A DNA stretch of 64,000 bases from positions 1-64,000 of the forward strand of contig NZ_JOFQ01000007.1 of assembly GCF_000718305.1 (NCBI RefSeq), read 5' to 3'. Source of the DNA: Streptomyces niger. Lineage in GTDB: Bacteria; Actinomycetota; Actinomycetes; Streptomycetales; Streptomycetaceae. The notes beneath the pieces are model-generated. The model had not been told where the DNA came from, did no database searches, and worked only from the letters and a program-made list of their open reading frames with translations. The position numbers were made by a program, and so were the translations under genes. Below, piece by piece: positions 17,286 to 25,860 of this stretch (position 1 is its first letter; the number at the start of each line of letters is the position of its first letter).

Positions 17286-17307
17286 ACGCACGAGGATAGC
17301 GTGTTGC

Positions 17308-17356
17308 TTGACAACGTGAAATATTCAGGAGCATGGTTGTTTCAGTACCTGAAACA
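17308..17356 (+). promoter_or_regulatory. MarR-type operator and oxidoreductase promoter
   Basis: TGTTTCAG-TAC-CTGAAACA at 17338-17356 is a perfect 8-bp inverted repeat with a 3-bp centre, typical in size for a MarR dimer site. A consensus -35 TTGACA is at 17308-17313, which would put the transcription start just inside the palindrome. Binding by the divergent MarR protein would block the oxidoreductase and possibly its own gene. Confidence 0.7.
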
Positions 17357-17381
17357 TCTTCCGCATCTGGAGGCTCCGGGC

Positions 17382-18401
17382 ATGTCCGCACTCCCCACGA
17401 CCGGCCGTGAATGGCACCTCGTCGCCCGCCCGCAGGGCTGGCCGACCCCGGCCGACTTCGCCCTGCGTGAGGCGCAGGTCCGCGAGCCCGGCGAGGGCCA
17501 GATCCTGGTCCGCAACCGCTACTTCTCCGTCGACCCGTACATGCGCGGCCGGATGAGCACGGCGAAGTCGTACGTCGAGCCGTTCGAGCTGGACAAGCCG
17601 ATGCAGGGCGGTGCGGTCGGCGAGGTCATCGCGTCCAACGCCGAGGGCTTCGCCGTCGGTGACCAGGCGCTGCACTTCGCCGGCTGGCGCGAGTACGCCA
17701 CGGTCAACGCGAAGACCGCGGTCAAGGTGGACCCCGACGCGGCCCCGCTGAGCACCTACCTCGGCGTGCTGGGCATGCCGGGCCTGACCGCCTACGCCGG
17801 CCTGCTGCGGGTCGCGGACTTCAAGGAGGGTGACGCGGTCTTCGTCTCCGGCGCTGCCGGTGCGGTCGGTGGCCAGGTCGGCCAGATCGCCAAGCTCAAG
17901 GGCGCGTCCCGGGTGATCGGCTCGGCCGGCTCGGACGAGAAGGTCAAGGTCCTGCTGGAGGAGTACGGCTTCGACGCGGCGTTCAACTACAAGAACGGCC
18001 CGGTGAAGGACCAGCTCAAGCAGGCCGCGCCCGACGGCATCGACGTCTACTTCGACAACGTCGGCGGGGACCACCTGGAGGCGGCCATCGGGGCGATGAA
18101 CCTGCACGGCAGGATCGCCGTCTGCGGCATGATCTCGCAGTACAACGCGACCGAGCCGACCCCGGCCCCGCGCAACCTCGCGCAGATCATCGCCAAGCGC
18201 TTCCGCATGGAAGGTCTGCTCGTCGGGGACCACTACGACCTCCAGCCGCAGTTCGTCGAGGAGGTCTCGGCGTGGGTGCGGTCCGGCGAGCTGAAGTACC
18301 GCGAGACGTTCGTGGAGGGCGTGGAGAACGGCGTCGAGGCATTCCTCGGCCTGCTGCGCGGCGAGAACACCGGCAAGATGGTCGTCAGCCTGCCCGCCTG
18401 A
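17382..18401 (+). CDS. NADP-dependent medium-chain oxidoreductase (leukotriene B4 dehydrogenase/curcumin reductase family)
   Basis: The 339-aa enzyme has the zinc-free MDR layout. It has an N-terminal catalytic fold with RNRYFSVDPYMRGRM, a cofactor domain with GAAGAVGGQVGQIAKLKGASRVIGSAGS, and the family mark DVYFDNVGGDHLEAAI. It should reduce the C=C bond of alpha,beta-unsaturated carbonyls with NADPH, a detoxification role. GGAG at 17369 precedes the ATG. It is controlled by the MarR-type operator just upstream. Its stop codon is the first three bases of a 21-bp tandem repeat array, so the array may once have been coding. Confidence 0.9.
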   Translation: MSALPTTGREWHLVARPQGWPTPADFALREAQVREPGEGQILVRNRYFSVDPYMRGRMSTAKSYVEPFELDKPMQGGAVGEVIASNAEGFAVGDQALHFAGWREYATVNAKTAVKVDPDAAPLSTYLGVLGMPGLTAYAGLLRVADFKEGDAVFVSGAAGAVGGQVGQIAKLKGASRVIGSAGSDEKVKVLLEEYGFDAAFNYKNGPVKDQLKQAAPDGIDVYFDNVGGDHLEAAIGAMNLHGRIAVCGMISQYNATEPTPAPRNLAQIIAKRFRMEGLLVGDHYDLQPQFVEEVSAWVRSGELKYRETFVEGVENGVEAFLGLLRGENTGKMVVSLPA

Positions 18402-18587
18402 TCGATAGGGCGACCGGCCTGACGGGTACGGCGACCGGCCTGATCGGAACGGTGGCCCGCCCGATCGGAACGGTGGCCCGCCTGATCAGGCAGATGGTCC
18501 ACCTGATCGGAAGGGCGACCCGCCTGGCCGGTACGGCGACCGACCTGATCGGAAGGGCGACCGGCCTGGCCGGTAGGGCGAAGTGCG
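18399..18587 (+). repeat. Nine tandem copies of a degenerate 21-bp repeat
   Basis: Starting at the stop codon of the oxidoreductase, nine consecutive 21-bp units run without a gap. Each begins TGATCGG or a variant and ends GGCC, GCCC or similar. The period is a multiple of three, and in the oxidoreductase frame past the stop the repeats would encode LIGRATG-like heptads. No reading frame here looks like a real gene. Bases 18588-18716 after the array hold the ohr leader. Confidence 0.88.
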
Positions 18588-18716
18588 TCCGGATGGTGGG
18601 CCGGTGAGCCGGGCGAGGCCCCTTGCCGGTGAGGCTCTTGCAGGGGCCCGCTAGGCTCAGGACAAGCCGTCGCGATCGTGGGCGCGAGTCGCGGCGAACG
18701 TACGAGAGGAATCCGT

Positions 18717-19145
<429 letters not shown>

Positions 19146-19157
19146 CGCGCCCGCCTC

Positions 19158-19191
19158 GAAGGGCCGCACCCCACTCGGGGTGCGGCCCTTC
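19158..19191 (+). terminator. Terminator after ohr
   Basis: A perfect 15-bp stem (GAAGGGCCGCACCCC at 19158-19172 and its complement at 19177-19191) with loop ACTC lies 12 bp past the ohr stop. Confidence 0.85.
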
Positions 19192-19276
19192 CCCGTATGC
19201 GCCGCGGGGGCGCCCTTCTTCTGAGGCCGCGGTCACCGATTCGTAGACGCGCGGTCGGCCGCGTATGCCCGGGCGA

Positions 19277-19560
19277 CGCTCCCGCCCCCGACCCGGTCGC
19301 GGACCCGCCCCCAACCCCGACCAGGACCCTGGCCCCGACGCCGCCGGCTCCGGCCCCAGCCCCCGCCGCCGGCCCCGGCCTCGGCCCCCGTCCCGGCCCC
19401 GGTCCCCGCCTCGGCCTCGGTCCCCGTCCCGGCCCCGGCCGCGGACTTGGCCCCTGACGCCGACCAGGGCCCCGCCCCCGCCGCCAGCCCCCGGTCTCGG
19501 TCCCGCCTTCGCTCCCGGTCTCGGTCCCGCCTCCGACCCCGGCGATCGGCCTCCGCCCGC
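19277..19560. repeat. Strand-asymmetric C-rich simple-sequence tract
   Basis: About 280 bp consist of iterated CCCCG, GTCCCG and GCCTCGG words with runs of three to five C on the plus strand and G on the minus strand. Frames on the minus strand spell Gly/Arg/Pro-only peptides and do not look like a gene. The minus strand has many G runs and could form G-quadruplexes. It separates ohr from the rbs promoter. Confidence 0.75.
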
Positions 19561-19662
19561 CACCGGCTCTCCGATCGTCCGAGTCCGGGTGGGTGGTCTT
19601 TTCGTTCGGCTGTTCGGTGGGCAGCATGGGGGCGGTGTGACGCAGGCTACGTGTGCGGAGTC

Positions 19663-19724
19663 TTGACGGGGGAGTTGTGTAATCGATTACGTAGGCGCCA
19701 CGCAAAGACGTGTAATCGATTACA
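19663..19724 (+). promoter_or_regulatory. rbs promoter with twin LacI-type operators
   Basis: Two copies of the palindrome GTAATCGATTAC lie at 19679-19690 and 19712-19723; the second extends to TGTAATCGATTACA (19711-19724). Their centres are 33 bp apart, close to three helical turns. TTGACG at 19663-19668 is a fair -35, and the first operator would cover the -10. A LacI-family repressor encoded next door is the obvious ligand, giving autoregulation relieved by ribose or a derivative. Confidence 0.85.
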
Positions 19725-19786
19725 CCGCGACCTGAGCCCCCTCCATACGGCCGGTCGCGGAGCGACAGCAGAAGGGCAATGGCGCC

Positions 19787-21166
19787 ATGGCGAACATCAA
19801 GGACGTGGCCGAGCGGGCCGGCGTGTCCGTCGCCACCGTCTCGCGCGTGCTCAACGGCCACTCGCCGGTCGCCGCCACCCGCGACCGCGTGCTCGCCGCC
19901 GTGGCCGAGCTCGACTACCGGCCCAACAACGTTGCCCGCGCCCTGCGCACCGCCCGTACCGGCGCGCTCGGTCTGATCATCAGCGACCTCACCAATCCCT
20001 TCTTCACCGAGCTGGCCGACGCGGTGGAGGACGAGGCCCGCAGCCTCGGCTACAGCCTGGTCATCGGCAACGCCGGCGAGAGCCCGCAGCAGCAGGACGA
20101 TCACATCCGTACGCTCGTCGACCGGCGGATCGACGGCCTGATGGTCTCCTCGGCCGGTACCGGCTCGCCCGTCCTGCGCGAGGTCGCGGCGGCCGGCACC
20201 CCGCTCGTGCTGCTGGACCGGGCCGTGGACGGGCTCGACGCGCCGTGCGTACGGGCCGACGGCCGCGGCGCGCTCGTCGATCTCGCCGCCCACCTAGCCG
20301 GGCTCGGCCGCCGCCGCCCGGCGATCATCGTCGCGCCGGCCGGTACCCGTACCGGCACCGACCGGCTGCAGTCCTTCCGGGAGGCGCTGCGGCCGTACGG
20401 CATCGAGCTGCCCGACGAGCGGGTCGGCTCGTCCCCCGACCTGCAGCACACCGGGGGCCGCCGGGTCATGCGCGGCTTCCTGGACCTGCCCGAGCCGCCG
20501 GACGCGGTGCTGGCCACGGACAACCTGATGGCGCTCGGCGCGATGGACGAGCTGCGGGCGCGCGGGCTGCGGGTGCCGGACGACGTGGCGTTGGTGGTCT
20601 ACGACGACGTGCCGTGGTTCGCGCACACCGACCCGCCGCTGACCGCCATCGCCCAGCCCACCCGTGAGCTGGGCCGGGCGGCCGTCCACACCCTGCTGGA
20701 CCGGATCGAGGGCCGACCCGCCGAGTCCGTCCTGCTGCCCGCCCGCCTCGTACCGCGCCGCTCCTGCGGCGAACCGGACGCGCCGGCACCGCACCGGGCG
20801 AAGGCGCCGGCACGCCGCCGGGCGGACGCGCCGGCGAGCCACGGGACGGACGCGCCGGCACCGCACCGGGCGAAGGCGCCGGCACCTCACCGAGCGGAGG
20901 CGCCAGCACCCCACCGGACGGACGCGTCGGCGAGCCACCGGGCGGATGCGCCAGCTCATCACCGGACCACCGAGGAGCTTGCCGCCGAGGAGCCTGCTGC
21001 CGAGGAGCCTGCCGCTGCGGAGTCTGCCCCTGGCGGCGCCTTCATCACCGCGGAGTCTGCCCCTGGCGGCGCCTCCGTCGCCGAGGAGCCCGCCTCCGCC
21101 GGCGGTACCCACCGCACTCGTGACAAGTCCTCCGATGACACCCACAACGAGAGGGGCAGCGCATGA
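19787..21166 (+). CDS. rbsR: LacI-family repressor of the ribose operon, with repeat-rich C-terminal extension
   Basis: Residues 2-60 are a LacI helix-turn-helix and hinge (IKDVAERAGVSVATVSRVLNG; YRPNNVARALRTART), and 61-330 form the periplasmic-binding-like ligand and dimer domain. The family normally ends near residue 331. Here about 128 extra residues follow: eight 8-residue units of the APAPHRAK type, then EEPAAEEPAA and SAPGGA repeats. The extension keeps frame into the ATGA overlap with rbsA, so it is part of the operon mRNA. A GAAGGG ribosome site precedes ATG at 19787. The ligand is inferred from the downstream ribose genes. Confidence 0.9.
   Translation: MANIKDVAERAGVSVATVSRVLNGHSPVAATRDRVLAAVAELDYRPNNVARALRTARTGALGLIISDLTNPFFTELADAVEDEARSLGYSLVIGNAGESPQQQDDHIRTLVDRRIDGLMVSSAGTGSPVLREVAAAGTPLVLLDRAVDGLDAPCVRADGRGALVDLAAHLAGLGRRRPAIIVAPAGTRTGTDRLQSFREALRPYGIELPDERVGSSPDLQHTGGRRVMRGFLDLPEPPDAVLATDNLMALGAMDELRARGLRVPDDVALVVYDDVPWFAHTDPPLTAIAQPTRELGRAAVHTLLDRIEGRPAESVLLPARLVPRRSCGEPDAPAPHRAKAPARRRADAPASHGTDAPAPHRAKAPAPHRAEAPAPHRTDASASHRADAPAHHRTTEELAAEEPAAEEPAAAESAPGGAFITAESAPGGASVAEEPASAGGTHRTRDKSSDDTHNERGSA
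20780..20970 (+). repeat. Eight 24-bp repeats inside rbsR
   Basis: Eight adjoining units, each opening with GCGCCGGCA or a close variant, run from 20780 and encode an 8-residue His/Pro/Ala-rich motif. The first and fourth units are identical, which points to duplication by slippage or unequal exchange. Confidence 0.88.
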
Positions 21167-22830
21167 CCGGCGTCAAAGACGACGTTCCGGGCGGCCGCGA
21201 ACTGCTGCGCGTGGAGGGGGTGACGAAGTCGTTCCCCGGAGTGCGGGCGTTGGACGGCGTGGACATGAGTCTGCGCGCCGGCGAGGTGCACGTACTGCTC
21301 GGTGAGAACGGCGCGGGCAAGAGCACCCTGATCAAGATGCTCTCCGGCGCCCACCGGCCCGACGCCGGCCGCATCCTGGCCGACGGCGGCCACGGCGGCC
21401 ACGGCGGCCACGGCGGCCGTGCCGAGGCCACCGACCACGGCGGCCACGCCGAAGACGGTGGCGCGGGCCTGCGCGAGGTGCACATCCGCTCCGCGCAGGA
21501 CGCCGAACGGCTCGGGATCGCCACCATCCACCAGGAGTTCAACTTGGTCCCGGGGCTGACCGTCGCCGAGAACATCTTTCTCGGGCGGCAGCCGCGCACC
21601 GCGCTCGGGCTGGTCGACAAGAAGGCCATGCGGGCGGGCGCGGCAGAGCTGCTGGAGCGCGTACGGCTGGACGTCTCCCCGAACACGCCCGTCGCCGAAC
21701 TGGGCATCGCCCGGCTTCAGATGGTCGAGATCGCAAAAGCGCTGAGCCTGAACACGCGAATACTGATCATGGATGAGCCCACTGCCGTCCTCACCTCAGA
21801 GGAGGTGGAGACGCTGTTCGGGCTCGTCCGCGAGCTGCGCGAGTCCGGCGTCGGCATCATCTTCATCACCCACCACCTGGAGGAGATCGGCGCGCTCGGC
21901 GACCGGGTCACCGTGCTGCGCGACGGCCGCTCCGTGGCGGAGGTGCCCGCCGGTACCGACGAGGACGAGCTGATCCGCCTCATGGTGGGGCGGGACATCG
22001 CCGAGCAGTACCCGCGCGAGCGCCCCGAAGAACCGGGCGCGCCGCTGCTGCGGGTGCGCGGGCTGACCCGTCACGGCCCCAAGGGGGCACCGGTGTTCCA
22101 GGACATCGGCTTCGAGGTGCGGGCCGGGGAGGTCGTCGGGATCGCCGGGCTGGTGGGCGCGGGCCGTACCGAGGTCGCCCGAGCGATCTTCGGGGTGGAC
22201 GCGTACGACGCCGGAGCGGTGGAGGTCGATGGCACGGAGCTGGCCCGCGGCGACGTACGCGCGGCCATGCGCGCCGGGCTGGGCCTGGTACCGGAGGACC
22301 GCAAGGGCCAGGGACTGCTCCTGGACGCCTCGTTGCAGGACAACCTCACCCTCGCCCGGCTGCACCGCGACACCCGCGGCGGCCTGGTGGACCGGGGCGC
22401 GCAGCGGCGCGAAGCCGCGCGGGTGGCGGGCCGGTTGCAGGTGCGGATGAGCGGTCTGGGCCAGCGCGTCCGCACCCTCTCCGGCGGCAACCAGCAGAAG
22501 ATCGTCATCGGCAAGTGGCTGCTGACCGACGCCCGTCTGCTGATCCTCGACGAGCCGACGCGCGGCATCGACGTCGGCGCGAAGGTCGAGATCTACCAGT
22601 TGATCAACGAACTGACGGCGTCCGGGCGGGCGGTGCTGATGATCTCCAGCGATCTGCCGGAGGTGCTCGGCATGAGCGACCGGGTGCTGGTGATGTCCCA
22701 GGGCCGGCTGGCCGGCGAGCTGCCGGCCGCCGAGGCCACCCAGGACGCGGTGATGGAGCTGGCGCTCCAGGCCGCGCCCGGGACCACGACCAACGACGAG
22801 AGCGCGATGGAGGGCTCCGATGTCCGCTGA
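21163..22830 (+). CDS. rbsA: Ribose-type sugar ABC transporter, tandem ATP-binding protein
   Basis: The 555-aa protein has two nucleotide-binding domains as in RbsA/MglA. In domain 1, Walker A is LGENGAGKST (about 47-56), the Q-loop is IHQEFNLV and Walker B is ILIMDEPTAVL. Domain 2 has the degenerate Walker A GLVGAGRTE, the signature LSGGNQQK and Walker B LLILDEPTRGID. Between Walker A and the Q-loop, residues about 75-100 contain an extra HGG-repeat stretch (three HGG in a row plus HGGH). This stretch is foreign to the family and His-rich. The gene overlaps rbsR by ATGA and rbsC by 11 bp. It energises import of ribose or a related pentose. Confidence 0.93.
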   Translation: MTGVKDDVPGGRELLRVEGVTKSFPGVRALDGVDMSLRAGEVHVLLGENGAGKSTLIKMLSGAHRPDAGRILADGGHGGHGGHGGRAEATDHGGHAEDGGAGLREVHIRSAQDAERLGIATIHQEFNLVPGLTVAENIFLGRQPRTALGLVDKKAMRAGAAELLERVRLDVSPNTPVAELGIARLQMVEIAKALSLNTRILIMDEPTAVLTSEEVETLFGLVRELRESGVGIIFITHHLEEIGALGDRVTVLRDGRSVAEVPAGTDEDELIRLMVGRDIAEQYPRERPEEPGAPLLRVRGLTRHGPKGAPVFQDIGFEVRAGEVVGIAGLVGAGRTEVARAIFGVDAYDAGAVEVDGTELARGDVRAAMRAGLGLVPEDRKGQGLLLDASLQDNLTLARLHRDTRGGLVDRGAQRREAARVAGRLQVRMSGLGQRVRTLSGGNQQKIVIGKWLLTDARLLILDEPTRGIDVGAKVEIYQLINELTASGRAVLMISSDLPEVLGMSDRVLVMSQGRLAGELPAAEATQDAVMELALQAAPGTTTNDESAMEGSDVR

Positions 22831-23827
22831 GGTGAAGACGGGAGTGGCCGCCGAGGCGGTGGGGGAGGCGCCGGCCCGGGACGGGTTCGGGCCGTGGTTC
22901 TCCCGCGCGGTGCTGCGGAACGGACCGTTGGGCGGCCTGATCGCGCTGGTCGTGGTGATGGCCGTGCTGTCCGGGGACTTCCTGAACGGGCAGAACCTCC
23001 TCAACGTCGGCGTGCAGGCGTCCGTCACCGCGATCCTGGCGTTCGGCGTCACCTTCGTGATCGTCTCGGCCGGCATCGACCTGTCCGTCGGCTCGGTCGC
23101 CGGCCTGTCCGCGACGGTCGTCGCCTGGGCGGCCACCGCCGAGGGCCTGCCGGTCGTCGTCGCCGTGCTCCTCGGGCTGGCGGTCGGCGCGGCGGCGGGC
23201 CTGCTCTCCGGCGCGCTCGTGGCGTACGGCAAGCTGCCCGCGTTCATCGCCACGCTCGCGATGCTCTCCGTGGGCCGCGGCCTGGCGCTGGTGATATCCG
23301 GCGGCTCGCCGATCGCGTTCCCCGCCTCGGTCAGCAACCTCGGCGACACCCTCGGCGGCTGGCTGCCGGTACCCGTCCTCGTCATGATCGTGATGGGACT
23401 GATCGCGGCGCTGGTGCTGGCCCGTACGTACACCGGGCGCGCGATGTTCGCCATCGGCGGCAACGAGGAGGCGGCGCGGCTCTCCGGCATCCACGTCAAG
23501 CGCCGGAAGCTGGTCATCTACGCGCTGTCCGGGCTGTTCGCCGCGGTCGCGGGCATCGTGCTGGCCGCCCGGCTCACCTCCGCCCAGCCGCAGGCCGCCA
23601 CCGGTTACGAACTGGACGCCATCGCGGCCGTCGTGATCGGCGGTGCCAGCCTCTCCGGCGGCTCCGGCAAGGCGTCCGGAACGCTCATCGGCGCGCTGAT
23701 CCTCGCGGTGCTGCGCAACGGCCTGAACCTGCTGAGCGTCTCGGCGTTCTGGCAGCAGGTCGCGACCGGCCTGGTCATCGCCCTCGCGGTGCTCCTGGAC
23801 ACGCTGCGGCGGCGGAGCGCGCGATGA
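22820..23827 (+). CDS. rbsC: Ribose-type ABC transporter permease
   Basis: The 335-aa integral membrane protein has about nine or ten hydrophobic helices, such as LIALVVVMAVLSGDFL and ILAFGVTFVIVSAGIDLSVG. The latter is the conserved BPD_transp_2 motif with IDLSVGS, followed by GRAMFAIGGNEEAARLSGI, a coupling-helix region. It forms the membrane channel with RbsA and RbsB. The start overlaps rbsA and the stop overlaps a possible ATGA start of rbsB, so expression is translationally coupled. An N-terminal 30-residue hydrophilic leader precedes the first helix. Confidence 0.93.
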   Translation: MSAEVKTGVAAEAVGEAPARDGFGPWFSRAVLRNGPLGGLIALVVVMAVLSGDFLNGQNLLNVGVQASVTAILAFGVTFVIVSAGIDLSVGSVAGLSATVVAWAATAEGLPVVVAVLLGLAVGAAAGLLSGALVAYGKLPAFIATLAMLSVGRGLALVISGGSPIAFPASVSNLGDTLGGWLPVPVLVMIVMGLIAALVLARTYTGRAMFAIGGNEEAARLSGIHVKRRKLVIYALSGLFAAVAGIVLAARLTSAQPQAATGYELDAIAAVVIGGASLSGGSGKASGTLIGALILAVLRNGLNLLSVSAFWQQVATGLVIALAVLLDTLRRRSAR

Positions 23828-23853
23828 GCGGGTACGCGAGGAGGGGGCTCGGG

Positions 23854-24774
23854 ATGAGCAGGTGCACGGGAGCGCTCGGGGTGGTGGGCGCCGTACTGGC
23901 CGCCGTCGCCCTCAGTGGCTGCGACCGGGGCGGGGACACGGACCTGGGCCTGGCCCTGTCCACCATGAACAACCCGTTCTTCGTGGGCATCAAGGCGGGC
24001 GCGCAGGCCGAGGCCGACCGGCGCGGCGTGAAGATCAACATCACCGATGCGCAGAACGACCCCACCCAGCAGATCAACCAGATGGAGACGTTCACCAGTC
24101 AGGACGTCAAGGCCGCGATCATCAACCCGGTCGACTCCGACGCCGCCGTGCCGGCCGTCGGCGTCGCCAACCGCGCGAACGTCCCCGTCATCGCCTTCGA
24201 CCGCGGCGTCAACGGCGGCAAGGTCGGCTCGACCATCGCCTCCGACAACGTCGCGGGCGGCCGGCTCGCCGCGAAGACGCTCGCCGAATCGCTCGGCGGC
24301 AAGGGCAAGGTGGCGTTCCTCGAAGGCCAGGCGGGCACCTCGGCGGCGCGCGAGCGCGGCCAGGGCTTCGAGGAGGGCATCAAGAAGTACCCCGGCATCG
24401 AGGTCGTCGCCCGGCAGCCCGCCGACTTCGACCGCGCCAAGGCGATGGACGTGACGACCAACATGCTCCAGTCCCACCGCGACCTCGGCGGGATCTTCGC
24501 CGCCAACGACGAGATGGCGCTCGGCGCCTCGAAGGCACTCGGCGCGAAGTCGGGCAAGGACGTCAAGGTCGTCGGCTTCGACGGCACGCCGGAAGGCATC
24601 GACGCGGTACGGAATGGGACCCTGACGGCGGTCGTCGCACAACAACCCGAGCTGCTCGGCAAGCAGGCCGTGGACTGGGCGCTCAAGGCCGCCCGGCACC
24701 AGCCGCTGCCGAAGGCGGTCAAGGTGCCGGTGGTGCTGGTGACGGAGAAGAACGCGGCGCGGTTCGGCGGATGA
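23854..24774 (+). CDS. rbsB: Ribose-type ABC transporter substrate-binding lipoprotein
   Basis: The 306-aa protein has a lipoprotein signal (SRCTGALGVVGAVLAAVALSGC, lipobox LSGC) and a type I periplasmic-binding fold with GLALSTMNNPFFVGIKAGAQ, NPVDSDAAVPAV and FAANDEMALGA. These match the ribose/galactose family. ATG at 23854 is chosen because AGGAGGGG at 23839-23846 is well spaced; the upstream in-frame ATG at 23824 overlaps the rbsC stop and is the alternative. It captures sugar outside the membrane and delivers it to RbsC. A 9-bp GC stem-loop follows before rbsK. Confidence 0.92.
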   Translation: MSRCTGALGVVGAVLAAVALSGCDRGGDTDLGLALSTMNNPFFVGIKAGAQAEADRRGVKINITDAQNDPTQQINQMETFTSQDVKAAIINPVDSDAAVPAVGVANRANVPVIAFDRGVNGGKVGSTIASDNVAGGRLAAKTLAESLGGKGKVAFLEGQAGTSAARERGQGFEEGIKKYPGIEVVARQPADFDRAKAMDVTTNMLQSHRDLGGIFAANDEMALGASKALGAKSGKDVKVVGFDGTPEGIDAVRNGTLTAVVAQQPELLGKQAVDWALKAARHQPLPKAVKVPVVLVTEKNAARFGG

Positions 24775-24839
24775 CCGGCAGCTGACGCGGCAGAACGCGG
24801 CGCGGTGGACGGATGGCCACGGCGCCGCAGCAGGACATC

Positions 24840-24861
24840 GGGCGGCGGCACACCGCCGCCC
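24840..24861 (+). terminator. Stem-loop between rbsB and rbsK
   Basis: GGGCGGCGG (24840-24848), loop CACA and the exact complement to 24861 form a perfect 9-bp hairpin. It could stabilise the 3' end of the binding-protein message or partly terminate ahead of rbsK, lowering kinase expression. Confidence 0.6.
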
Positions 24862-24876
24862 GGCAGTGAACGAAGA

Positions 24877-25815
24877 ATGGAAACGGCGGACGTGGACGCA
24901 CACAACGACGACTACGACTACGACGTGCTGGTGGTGGGCTCGGCCAACGCCGACCTGACGGTCCGGGTGGAGCGGCGGCCGGACGCGGGCGAGACCGTGC
25001 TCGGTACCGACCTGGTCGAGTCGGCGGGCGGCAAGGGCGCCAACCAGGCCGCCGCCGCGGCCCGGCTCGGCGGCCGGATCGCCCTGCTGGCGCGGGTCGG
25101 CGGGGACGCCTACGGCGAGCTGCTGCTCAACGCCCAGCGCGCGGCCGGCACGGACGTCACGCACGTCATCACCGACCCCGGAGCCCGCACCGGCACCGCG
25201 ATGATCATCGTCGGCGACGACGGCGACAACAGCATCGTGGTCTCGCTCGGGGCCAACGCGGCGCTCAGCCCGCAGGACATCGCCGCGGCACACAAGGTGA
25301 TCGCGGGCGCCGCGGTGGTCTCCCTCCAGCTGGAGATCCCGATGGAGACCGTGGAGGCCACGGCCGCCGCGGCGCGCGAGGCCGGTACCCGCGTCGTCCT
25401 CAACCCCTCCCCGGCGCCCGAGAGTCTGGCCCCGGCGCTGCTCGCCGCCGCCGACCCGCTGGTGGTCAACGAGCACGAGGCACGCCGGATCTCCGGCGCG
25501 GCGGACGGCGGACCGGCCGACTGGGCCCGCGCGCTGCGCGCACTCGGCGCCCGCTCGGTCGTCGTCACCCTCGGCGGCGACGGCGCGTACGTCCTCGACG
25601 CGGCCGGCGAAGCGGCCGTACCGGGCGTGCGGGTGACGGCCGTGGACACCACGGGTGCGGGCGACGCCTTCACCGGCGCCCTCGCCACCCGCCTCGCCCG
25701 CGGCGAGTCCCTGGCGGCGGCCGCGCGCTACGCCGTGCGCGTCGGCGCCGCCGCCGTCACCAAGCCCGGAGCGCAGCCCTCCTACCCGACGCCGGACGAA
25801 CTCCCCGGCGCCTGA
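24877..25815 (+). CDS. rbsK: Ribokinase
   Basis: The 312-aa PfkB-family kinase has the ribose-binding motif ESAGGKGANQAAAAARLGG, split here as GGKGAN, and the second PfkB signature DTTGAGDAFTGAL with the catalytic Asp. It also has NPSPAP and VVTLGGDGAYV, typical of ribokinase. It phosphorylates ribose to ribose-5-phosphate in the cytoplasm. The N-terminus has an unusual acidic HNDDYDYD stretch. ATG at 24877 has a weak ribosome site; GTG at 24892 is the alternative. No rbsD mutarotase gene is present in the operon. Confidence 0.92.
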   Translation: METADVDAHNDDYDYDVLVVGSANADLTVRVERRPDAGETVLGTDLVESAGGKGANQAAAAARLGGRIALLARVGGDAYGELLLNAQRAAGTDVTHVITDPGARTGTAMIIVGDDGDNSIVVSLGANAALSPQDIAAAHKVIAGAAVVSLQLEIPMETVEATAAAAREAGTRVVLNPSPAPESLAPALLAAADPLVVNEHEARRISGAADGGPADWARALRALGARSVVVTLGGDGAYVLDAAGEAAVPGVRVTAVDTTGAGDAFTGALATRLARGESLAAAARYAVRVGAAAVTKPGAQPSYPTPDELPGA

Positions 25816-25833
25816 GGCGGCCCCCGGGCCGCC
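25816..25833. terminator. Hairpin between convergent rbsK and the cyclodeaminase-like gene
   Basis: GGCGGCC, loop CCCG and GGCCGCC directly after the rbsK stop form a 7-bp GC stem in the 45-bp gap between converging genes; it can serve both strands. Confidence 0.6.
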
Positions 25834-25860
25834 GGGCGCCCGCCGTCCCCGGAGCGCTCG

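Noticed and set aside
18399..18587. CRISPR array
   Set aside because: The 21-bp units are contiguous and degenerate, with no unique spacers and no cas genes.
20780..20970. CRISPR-like 24-bp repeats
   Set aside because: They are in-frame coding repeats without spacers inside rbsR.
21796..23517. A 573-codon minus-strand frame across rbsA-rbsC, and similar long frames opposite aceE and the MFS gene
   Set aside because: They are antisense shadows of recognised genes and show no protein-like composition.
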